A DNA stretch of 64,000 bases from Branchinecta lynchi (taxonomy: Eukaryota > Arthropoda > Branchiopoda > Anostraca > Branchinectidae). The stretch covers positions 17,078,202 through 17,142,201 of the forward strand of contig JAKZAP010000018.1 in NCBI GenBank assembly GCA_023053575.1, written 5' to 3'. Below the pieces are notes generated by a model. The model was not told the origin of the DNA, did not search any database, and was given only the letters and a program-made list of their open reading frames with translations. A program made the translations under genes and the position numbers. Positions 54,944-64,000 of the stretch are shown one piece after another. Numbering within the stretch: position 1 is the first letter of the stretch; every line of letters begins with the position of its first letter.

Positions 54944-56528
54944 CAAGAGCTACGAGCTCATATGGCACTTGTTACGAGTAGGCACGGCTCGGTTATGTCA
55001 ATGATATTTAGTGTTTGCTAGGTGTCTTCCCACCAAGTTTCATCTCGATCCCTCCACTCATAGCGTTTTCCAATATTTCCGGTTCTCCCCTCCAGCTCTC
55101 CCCAAAAGTCACCGGATCCGGTCCGGATTTTAAGTGGGTCGTCTGAGGCATGAGGTCTTTCCAAATATCAAGTTTCATCGAGATCCGGTCACCCGTTCAA
55201 AAGTTATAAATACCTCAAGATTCCGGATTCCCCCTCCCTCCACTCCCCCAACAGTGCCCGAATCGGCTCGGTCATGTCAATGATTTATCTATTGTTTGCT
55301 AGGTGTCTTCGCACCAAGTTTCATCTCGATCCCTCCACTCATAGCGTTTCCCAAGATTTCCGGTTAACCCCTCCAGCTCCCCCAAAAGTCACCGGATCCG
55401 GTCCGGATTTTAAGTGGGTCGTCTGAGGCATGAGGCCTTTCCAAATATCAAGTTCCATCGAGATCCGATCACCCGTTCAAAAGTTATAAATACCTCAAGA
55501 TTCCGGATTCCCCCTCCCTCCACTCCCCCCACAGTGCCCGAATTGGCTCGGTTATGTCAATGATGTATCTTCACACCATGTTTCATCTCGATCCCTCCAA
55601 TCACAGCGTTTCCCAAGATTTCCGGTTGCCCCCTCCAGCTCCCCCCAAAAGTCACCGGATCCGGTCCGGATTTTAAGTGGGTCGTCTGAGGCATGAGGTC
55701 GTTCCAAATATCAAGTTTCATCGAGATCCGGTCACCCGTTAAAAAGTTATAAATGCCTCAAGATTCCGGATTCCCCTCCCTCCACTCCCCCGACAGTGCC
55801 CGAATCGGCTCGGTCATGTCAATGATGTATCTAGTGTTTACTAGGCGTCTTCCCAACAAGTTTCATCTCGATCCCTCCACTCATAGCGTTTCCCAAGATT
55901 TCCGGTTGCCCCCTCCAGCTCCCCCAAAAGTCACCGGATCCGGTCCGGATTTTAAGTACGTCGTCTGAGGCATGAGGTCTTTCCAAATATCAAGTTCCAT
56001 CGAGATCCGATCACCCGTTCAAAAGTTATAAATACCTCAAGGTTCCGGATTCCCCCTCCCTCCACTCCCCCCCACAGTGCCCGAATCGGCTCGGTTATGT
56101 CAATGATGTATCTAGTGTTTGCTAGGTGTCTTCCCACCAAGTTTCATCTCGATCCCTCCACTCATAGCGTTTCCCAAGATTTCCGGTTGCCCCCTCCAGC
56201 TCCCCCCAAAATTCACCGGATCCGGTCCGGATTTTAAGTGGGTCGTCTGAGGCATGAGGTCGTTCCAAATATCAAGTTTCATCGAGATCCGATCACCCGT
56301 TCAAAAGTTAAAAATACCTCAAGATTCCGGATTCCCCCTCCCTCCACGGTGCTCGGATCGGGGAAGTGACTATTTCCAACTTAATCATTTGGGGTCCCTG
56401 ATACGCTTGCAAAGTTTTATCGTCCTAGCTTATCTGGAAGTGCCCGAACTAGCAAAACCTGGACAGACCGACGGACGGACAGAAATTGCGATCGCTATAT
56501 GGCACTTGGCCGAAGGGCAAGTGCCATG
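54944..56528. mobile_element. Insertion made of ~280-bp tandem units; empty site known
   Basis: The left arm shows the uninterrupted sequence (near 45825, CGGGTTTTTTTACGG). In the right arm the same site is split between CCGTAAAAA and AAAACCGG. GGCACTTG occurs near both ends in inverted form. About five units repeat with starts at 54986, 55265, 55545, 55807 and 56087 (279, 280, 262 and 280 bp). Each holds two versions of AAGTTTCATC...GATCC and ACCGGATCCGGTCCGG. The right end carries GACCGACGGACGGACAGA and the hairpin GGCACTTG...CAAGTGCC (56501-56525). The latter parts also end the repeats near 17770, 19215, 24540 and 25320. Confidence 0.8.
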
Positions 56529-56779
56529 AAAACCGGGAGACATTCGGAATAGATTGATTTATATTTAGCAGTTGCGTCCTATCTGATATAGCCTAACAAT
56601 AGCGACGATTCTTACTAAAAATATTCTACATTACATTTCGTAAATGGCTTGTAAAAAAGGTCGGCAGGCTTGACTAAATTGAAAGCCTTTTTAAGATCAA
56701 TAGCAGTGCGATTTATCCGATCGACATGGACTTTAGTTGCATGCAAGCTAGGCTACTGTAAAGATGTATGGGTTCTTAC

Positions 56780-56865
56780 CATTTTCTGGTGTAATGCATC
56801 CATGCCAGTGTGATTGTGCAGCTTGTTGTTTTGAACCATGGAGACAAAATGACTGACATTGCTTC
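56780..56865 (-). CDS. Candidate exon B, right-arm copy, open frame
   Basis: Minus strand, between TTTACAG| and |GTAAGAACC. The 86-nt segment is open in phase 0 (EAMSVILSPWFKTTSC and WMHYTRK) and so continues exon A without a stop, ending in phase 2. The W of SPW is the codon that is TAG in the left copy. The product is unknown, and no further exons were recognised downstream. Confidence 0.4.
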
Positions 56866-57543
56866 CTGTAAAGAGAGAACATGATTAGTTATTTACTGAA
56901 CTAGGGAAATAGGTCCATTCATTCAGAATATAGCCTAGTCTACCACAACCTCTTGATTTTGGGTTAACGTATGCCAAAAGCTCGTTCTATCCAGCATTTA
57001 GCATACCATATGCCTATCGCTGGATACCCTGACTCAGCAAAACACTCATCGTCCAGTGAAGTTTAGAAATCACCTAGTCAGAATTCGTATCAATCTATAG
57101 TGGAGTAGGTTAGATTTCCGGTACCTACAGTGACTGGTGTTTGGCATTGGGTAACAAGCGTCTGACATAGCATCGAAAGAAAGATTTTCCTACGCAGGTC
57201 AGATGGGAGGGTAATATCAAGACCCGGAATCATAGTAAATAACGGGAAGACAACAATGCTACCGAAAACAAATTTAACACTTTACCCGAAAAGAAGTGCA
57301 GAATGCTAACCGTAAGCTGCTAAAAAGAACAAGTAAGGGGATGAACCCAAACAAATGATCAGACTCGAAAATCTAGCAGGAGCTAGATAGGGCAGTAGAG
57401 ATAACAAGTAAGTAACCATTCAGAAGCTAATGAAGATGAGATTCGAGTAACTACTCTACCCGAGTCTCTACCCATCGCTGTTCACATTTTCACACCACTA
57501 TTCAAATTTCCACAAGAGGAACCACGGTATATCAGAGACTCAC

Positions 57544-57670
57544 CAAAACAGGTACAAGTTCAAAGTTCTCGAGTTCTCTGTCAGCGTTATCCGGCGTAAA
57601 CGAAGGGGACAGCTCTTCGAAGACAAACTCGGTGTTCGGGAGTACTCCTCGTTCGCTCTCGAAGAACAAT
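57544..57670 (-). CDS. Candidate exon A, right-arm copy, open frame
   Basis: Minus strand, between GTTCCAG| and |GTGAGTCTC: one split-codon base plus 42 codons. Acidic, with FEELSPSFTPDNADREL, compositionally unlike its AT-rich surroundings. It is conserved in length and frame with the left copy. An upstream exon supplying two bases of the first codon is required, and I did not find one. Confidence 0.5.
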
Positions 57671-60600
57671 CTGGAACAAGACCTGAATATCACTGCATGC
57701 TACTAGTTAGTTTGGTCATTAGATCTGTGCTCCACTATATCTCATACTTGTTTTTGTTTTTTTCTTACCGGCTCACAATCTCAAAAGAAGACAAAAAAAC
57801 AAAATAAAATTTTTGTTATGACAAAAGAGGAAGATGAATTATTGCAAGGATATTTGGTTTTATGGCATGCTTGAGCCTTATGAGAAAGATTATGGCTAAA
57901 TATTTAAGTTAAGTCCGGTACCTCTCCAGAATCAATAAGTAAAATATCGCTGAGATAAACTGAAAACAATTCTGGCCATCACTGTCAGTTCAGGCAAGGC
58001 ATGTGGACGTAACAAATGCATCTCTTCCCAGCGTTCAGTATCGTACTGAACCATGTACCAGATTTTATAAGTGAAAACAGGATACTGATTTAACCATCAG
58101 CAATCCAACCAGAATTTGTATTACTGGAAACACTCAAACACAACCCTATCCCGAAACATCAGAGAAGAACAAACAACTCTTAAGTTGTCTCTGTAAAGTG
58201 CAATTGCAGTACAAACAAGCCTTACTGTCTGGCAATGTTAAACTCCCTTGTGGAGCTGCCAGATAACAGAAAATGTTTGCAACAGAGCACAATCAGAATT
58301 TTTCACTGTTGATTGCAAATTACGTTTTGGTAGCTATAGCGTTGAGATTTATCTTACAATTACCTACACTGGGGTTAACAAATCTGTGCATTGGCATGCT
58401 CCTGGCATCGATAATACTTTAAATCTATCCTCTAAACCATTAAAAAATGTAGAACTTCCAAGACATGAATATCACATAGCTCACCAAATCTCCTTGATTA
58501 TGTCCTCTCATCATGCAACAAGTCGGATTCTTCCCACAATTCTCTTTTTTTGTATTTATTTACTATTCAAGAAGACGCTAAATCCCTTTTCTTGCATATT
58601 TGTCTGAATCAAGAATGTGAAAGGTTTTGCAATTCTGCAGAACTGAGAAGTTGCTTTGGTGGTCAAGTCTCTAATCTCATTCTCTATTGTCCGTTCCGAC
58701 TGGTCAACAAGGGTGGATGTTCTGTATAAACATGTTTATTTGTTTTTTTTTTTTCAAAGGCGAGAACCATGAAAAATCAAAAATGGTAATCTGTATGGGA
58801 CTCCAGGCTTCACAAGTAACCCCGTGATCAAATCAGCAGATCCAGGATGGACACAGGATGTTACAAAGGTAAGCCCCACTGAAGAATGTGAATGCTTGTC
58901 AGGTGATCTCACATCACCAGGACCAAGGGTATTTTTGGCTTGCAAATTAGCAAGCCTCAAAAGCAAGCCCCCTTGATCAAATCAGCAAAGCCAGGGCACT
59001 ACACAAGTAAGCACCATTGACAAGCATGCCTAGGCTAGCCGAGCCGAGTGTTTTCTCCGAATCGAGAAGGGGAAGCTTCTTGATTCTGCAGAATCAAGAA
59101 GTTGCTTCGCTAGTCAATTCTCAATCCTCCTTCCTGATTGGTCAATAAAAGGCAGATGTAAACCCCTCTAAGCAGGTTTTAAAGGGTGGTTAAATTAGTG
59201 TTTTCTAAAAAGCGAGAACAAAGAAGCAAGACGAGCTGTCTACAAGGACTGAAAATTAAGAAGCTATAACAGAGATCTGAGAATTCTATTGAACTACTGA
59301 ACTATTCGGCTACAATTCTTGTTATTATTTTATGCCAGAGGCCACCGTAACAAGTAATTAGCCCCTCCCCCTTATTATTCTGCTATTTTGGTGCCATAAC
59401 TGTTACAATTTACTTGTGCTGGTCCCAAGCATCATAAGTGATACTAATTACTGGTTCAGCAGGAACTCTGGTAAGACTGATAACCTGTCTGTGTTGTTTT
59501 TATTTTCATCCCAGAGAGCCTTGTAACTAATCCACTTCACAAGTGGAAAATGATTTTGGCCAGTGAGTAGTTGTAAAGTTGCAACAACTTTCTATTTTTT
59601 TCTTGTGCCTTTATGCTTGGCAGATTCTGGCTTTCTTATTACTGGTGGATATCTTGGATTCACTTTCCGAAAAGCAAACTGAGAATCCACTGAGTGCAAG
59701 AAAATACGAGAAGTCGGTGCGCCTCAGTTGAACATTTACAACTTTTCACTGACTTGCCAAGATCACTTTCCACTCATGAAGTGGCTTAACTTTCCAAGTG
59801 GTGGCAAAAACTAGCGGAGTGTAAGAAGAGCTCTGGAAAGAGAAGTGAGTTTTAGCCAAAGTCGCTAAAACAGCCGGCGCAGAAGCTCGCAAAGCTTTCT
59901 AGACCGTCAGAACTGCTCTTAAAGAGACCAGACCCTAGCTCTACTTTGTCTTATGCAGAGTCAATCAGATCGCTTGGTTGGGCTCCCCCAGCTGGCTGAG
60001 TAAAAAAGATAACTTCACAAGGGTTACCACGGATAGCATAAGAGTTTCACTTCGATTGAGTGTTGAAGAACAAATTTTGTAACAACTTTTCTTCAAAAGA
60101 AATTATTGTTAGACAGGTTTAGATTTTGACCGGATTTTTATGCTAGACTAGGATAGTTCAGGGTGATCTCTTCAGGTTGCACTATAACTCCTGTGGAGCT
60201 GTTGGAAGACTCACCATCTTATGATACATTTTAGTATATGACTAGTTTCATAGCCATGCTGACAGAAAACTTCCGATTTACACCTCTAAAATTTAAAGGA
60301 CACTTGAGGTCTACTGAAAATTTCTCTTTCCGTTTCCGTAGAGGCCGCCCTGGCTTCTACGGCTTCCCCAGATTTTGCAAATTTCAGAAACAACGCGGAT
60401 TTCTGGATTGAAAATTACTCGATTTTTCTGTGCAGTTTTACGAAATGGGTGCATCCCGTGAGAACTGAAAATCCATTGGAAACCTGACCTTTTATCACCT
60501 TGGGGACAGTAGGAAGATCGAAAGTAGAGGATTTAAATCGTCACTTTACCATTTTTCCAACAATTTAGCCCTAGTTGTCAAAGCAACCATCAGGCGTCAG

Positions 60601-61387
60601 CAGAGGCGTCGCAAGTGCATTTTTATTGGGGGGGGGGGGGGTGCAGAGTAAAAATTTTACCCAATCTCTCAAAAATTTTACCGAATCCTAGAATCCTCTT
60701 TAAATTATGGAACAGAAAGGATTACGTAGGAAGATCATCATCATATGGTTTGAATGGCGTTGAGTTCCACTTCGTGTAGATCTCTTTCTGCCTTCTCGGT
60801 TGATCGGTGGTGGTTGTTTTTAACATTAATGGGCAGCATGAAAAGACGATAAGCCAACTATTAGGCGGCATTTTGACGAAGCCCACTGGAAGAATATATT
60901 GCCGAGCATGATTCCAGCAACAACTCTATCTATTAAAGAAAATAGAAAATTAAATCGAGTGCCCCAGGCTAAATTTATTCGGAATCCAGTTTTTTTTTTT
61001 CCTGTAAGCTAAACTGAACTGCTTCTCTTACACATTCTATCATTGTTTTGTGGATTAAATGCAGAGACTCTAAGAAGTTCCAAGAACCGGATGAAGCGAC
61101 TTTCTGGCAGCAACATCAAGGGTAGTCTAGTCAATACTACCCATAATCACATAAAGTGAGCGGCGCAGGCGAGATTTTATTTTGCTGGATTCTACCTTTT
61201 AATGTTTTGGAATCTCAATCCTAAAACCGGCTTAAAACCCTAGTCAAATGATGCGCCCTTCCAGAAAATAGAGAATATTACGAAAAGCGATGCAGGCGGA
61301 ACTCTCTAAATATTTATGATTAGACTTTATTTTGGGGATCCAAATAAAAGTAAGGACTATCGATGAAATCATAGATCATCCCTTTTG

Positions 61388-61935
61388 TCCGCGACCAGTG
61401 CTTCACTCGACCTCTTACAAGTTTCGAGGTTTGTGGTAACTCCCGAATCCTGGCAATTATAATGAACAAATTACCGAATCCCAGTTGTTATTCCGAATAG
61501 TTCTGAACCGATAGCTTATTTGGGATTCCATGTAACAACAAAATCTCCATAAGTATACCAGATAGTTCTGGCATCGAAAAATTACCAGATGGTTTCAGTA
61601 AATTCTCGCACCAAATTTGTGATAACTACAGAATACTGGCAACTATACCGAATCCTGATTACGGAAGTTTTTCTTACCGATGGCCTATTTAGTATTCTGT
61701 ACAACTACCGAATCCCCGTAAATATATCAAATAGTCGTGCTATCGAAAAAATACAGAACCATTTTAGCAAAACTTTGGGCCTCTGGACCGAAATTTTCGG
61801 ACCGAAATATAACCTTATTATAATTTTGGCAAAATTACAAAAATTGGGAGATTATCGGGAGAAAATTTTGGTCGGGAGATTTCCAAAAAAGCCGGGAGAT
61901 CTCCCGAGAAATTGGGAGGAGTGGAAGCACTGCAA
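61388..61935. mobile_element. Right-arm counterpart of the CAGTGCTTC-family element
   Basis: It runs from CAGTGCTTCACTCG to GAGTGGAAGCACTG and is the inverse of 39649-40187. The flanking CAATCATG is the inverted target site of the left copy. The second terminus and opposite TSD of the full element are missing here. Confidence 0.7.
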
Positions 61936-62612
61936 TCATGTTCCAACCTAAAATCGAATTCGCAAGAATACATATTCACCTGCCACAATTTTGGCTTCTT
62001 GCGTCAAGGCTGGAACATGGGCTGGAATGATTGTTCTATTTTGCAGCAAAATCTAATTCCCCAGGAGAATCCAACCAATTAAGTTACAGAGATGTGCAGA
62101 GATGCATGGTAGACTCGTAGTTACCATGCTCACTATGCTCCCGAGCATGGTAAGCAAGTAGTTATTATTAGTTACTATTTCAAGAAGGTTGGAACGGCCA
62201 GTGTAGCCTGAGTGTAGCTTAGTAACTTTTTGTGATTTAGCCGTGGGAACAAAAATGGTAACTATTAGTTACTAATGTTTAAAGGTTGGAATGGTTAGGC
62301 ACAATCTGAAGACTAGACTAGGATAGTCCGGGGTGATCTCTTCGGGTTGCACTACAACTCCTGTGAAGCTGCTCGAAGACTCACCATCTTTTGAATACCC
62401 TATAGTAGAAGCAGCCCACTATAATCAAGGCTAGAGAAGTCTGGCAGCAACCAAATCAAGAATTCATCATCAGGAATCCAGAATCAGGAATCCTTAGCAT
62501 GAGTTCAGCTTTTTCTTCTTTGGGTTCTCTCCCGCTGATTTCCTTATTGATTTGCCGATCGTCACCGGGGTGACGTTCTTCAAATAGTCAAGGGGGTGAC
62601 TCTCTTTTTTCG

Positions 62613-63877
62613 ATGGCACTGTCTAGGGAACCGGGAGTCGTACTTTATGTCCTACGGGCTACGGAACCGGTAGTTCTCACGGAAACCAAACCATATGAGC
62701 TGCGATTCCGGGATCTGACGTCATTAACTAACGGAAACTTGTATGTGCTGGCTCCCGTTCCGGTAGTAATTGGAAATAGCTCACGGAAACTTCATCGCAC
62801 CAGCTTCTCGTCCGGTAGCCTCACGGAGTTGTGTACTCAGAAGCTAGGGAGCCGGTAGTTGATACCGGAAACTGTATAATTGCAGCTTCTGTTCCGGTAG
62901 TGTCTGCGTGGAATATAAAACTCACGGAATAGTTTGGATGAGAGCTAGGATGCCGGGATTTTCCCATATATTGAGAGCTAAGGTACCGGTAGCAACTACT
63001 ATTTGCTTGAAAATGACCAGCTCACGGACACAAGTGACTATGGGCTAGGGTTCCGGTAGTGACGAAAATAAAAAAAATAGGACTCATGGACCCATGTCAG
63101 TGTAGACTAGGAAACCGGAAGTGAATATTTTTTACTCACGGAACCCAGCTCTTGCGAGCTGCGGTTCCGGTAGTGCCAAAAAATAAAATTAAAAACTCAT
63201 GGACGGGTGTCAATATGGACTTTGAGTCCGGTACAGCTCACTGAATCCAGTTATACATCTTATTTTTTTTTGCCCTACAGGAACCCCAGCCAGCAGAAGT
63301 TGGGTTCCGTTAGTTAAAAATATTTGCTTCCGGTTTCCTAGTCTGCACTGACATGGGTACGTGAGTTCAATTTTTTTTTTCATCACTACCGGAACCCTAG
63401 CCCATAACCATCTGTGTCCGTGAGCTGGTCATTTTCAAGCAAATAGTAGTTTCTACCGGTACCTTAGCTCTCAATATATGGGTTCCGGTAGTGAATTTTT
63501 TCCCATGTTATTTTCTCTAAGTCCGTTAAAATCCCGGCATCCTAGCTCTCATCCAAACTATTCCGTGAGTTTTATATTCCACGTGGACACTACCGGAACA
63601 GAAGCTCCAATTATACAGTTTCCGGTATCAACTACCGGCTCCCTAGCTTCTGAGTACACAATTCCGTGAGGCTACCGGACGAGAAGCTGGTGCGATGAAG
63701 TTTCCGTGAGCTATTTCCAAATACTACCGGAACGGGAGCCAGTACATACAAGTTTCCGTTAGGTAATGACGTCAGCTCCCGGAATCGCAGCTCATATGGT
63801 TTGGTTTCCGTAAGAACTACCGGTTCCGTAGCCCGTAGGAAATAAAGTACGACTCCCGGTTCCCTAGACAGTGCCAT
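62613..63877. mobile_element. Foldback element: 1.27-kb near-complete palindrome
   Basis: It begins ATGGCACTGTCTAGGGAACC and ends with the exact inverse. Arms of about 570-580 bp flank a ~100-bp loop centred near 63245. Within each arm, units of about 80 bp alternate CTCACGGAA and GGnTTCCGGTAGT (CGGAA and TTCCG are complementary), so each unit can fold on itself too. It sits exactly at the outer end of the right arm of the large inverted duplication. The TSD is unclear (possibly AT). Mirror-image 81-codon frames at 62613-62858 (+) and 63632-63877 (-) are a consequence of the palindrome. Confidence 0.85.
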
Positions 63878-64000
63878 TTATAAACTGTGATGCAAGATTA
63901 TTTTCTTGATTTCCCCACATGAATGAACTTTTCAGTTCTTCATTACCTAGCCTAGCCTAGTGCCCTAGTCTAGCAATGAATCTTGCAAGCATTGGGGGAG
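63878..64000. other. Flank after the foldback element
   Basis: Contains tandem CCTAG (CCTAGCCTAGCCTAG near 63948). No gene. Confidence 0.4.

Larger units (their letters stand above)
54902..62612 (-). repeat. Right arm of the 23.7-kb inverted duplication
   Basis: Reverse complement of 38957-45850, with a 1.6-kb insertion (54944-56528), an extra ~430 bp at about 58690-59120 that contains a duplicate of the flanking AGTTGCTT...TGGTCAA block, ~100 bp at 60730-60825, and loss of the left-arm segment 41594-42515. Confidence 0.88.

Noticed and set aside
62613..63877. Nearly identical 81-codon frames on opposite strands
   Set aside because: They are mirror images within a palindrome. The four differences between the two products are all amino-acid changes, so there is no sign of selection for a protein.
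1..64000. CRISPR arrays, bacterial operons, rRNA or tRNA genes
   Set aside because: The tandem repeats here are minisatellites without spacer structure, and no RNA gene core was recognised by eye. A tRNA/rRNA scan would be needed to exclude small or degraded copies.

Overview
This is a draft-assembly window (one 100-N gap at 22296-22395) of a repeat-dominated animal genome. The evidence is eukaryotic: one well-supported spliced host exon, several LINE families, a Ty3/gypsy-type LTR retrotransposon, many MITEs with target-site duplications (TSDs), minisatellites and hammerhead-ribozyme-like repeats. There are no operons, Shine-Dalgarno sites or CRISPR arrays. An aquatic invertebrate or basal chordate is plausible, because retrotransposons with the pol order seen here are known mainly from deuterostomes, but I cannot name the species.

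Layout. 1-~5230: Gmr1-like LTR retrotransposon (Ty3/gypsy RT but PR-IN-RT-RH order, as in copia), cut by the window edge on its 5' side, with an extra ORF carrying a second integrase-type zinc-binding region. 5330-6027: a LINE tail and a complete hAT MITE. 6094-6223 (minus): first coding exon of an SLC44/choline-transporter-like gene, so positions 1-6093 are probably its intron 1. 6761-~10900 (minus): nearly full-length but broken LINE of the jockey/CR1 group; 10930-11580 (plus): a fragment of another LINE. 12376-14030: minisatellite, a MITE and a cluster of hammerhead-like repeats. 14640-16165 (minus): LINE C-terminal remnant split by a 0.9-kb foldback element.

16227-31121: a 14.9-kb unit bounded by inverted termini and a perfect 8-bp TSD (GTGTCAGC). 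It has long inverted arms that were later rearranged, duplicated and invaded by other elements. 31681-36312: two further hAT-like elements, the second (TSD CTTGCCGT) containing a nested MITE with its own TSD (GTCCGGAA). 36400-38960: short dispersed repeats and a good hammerhead core on the minus strand.

38957-62612: a second, younger inverted duplication (arms about 6.9 and 7.7 kb, spacer about 9 kb). Each arm carries a pair of GC-rich, splice-flanked candidate exons, with the frame open in the right arm and broken in the left. The spacer holds a 136-bp minisatellite in two separate arrays, MITEs and retroelement debris. The right arm carries a 1.6-kb insertion made of about five 280-bp tandem units. 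62613-63877: an almost complete palindrome (foldback element) whose arms are built from ~80-bp units.

Only the SLC44-like exon can be called a host gene with confidence. The retrotransposon polyprotein at 7-4269 is intact. Most other open frames lie inside repeats and look non-coding.
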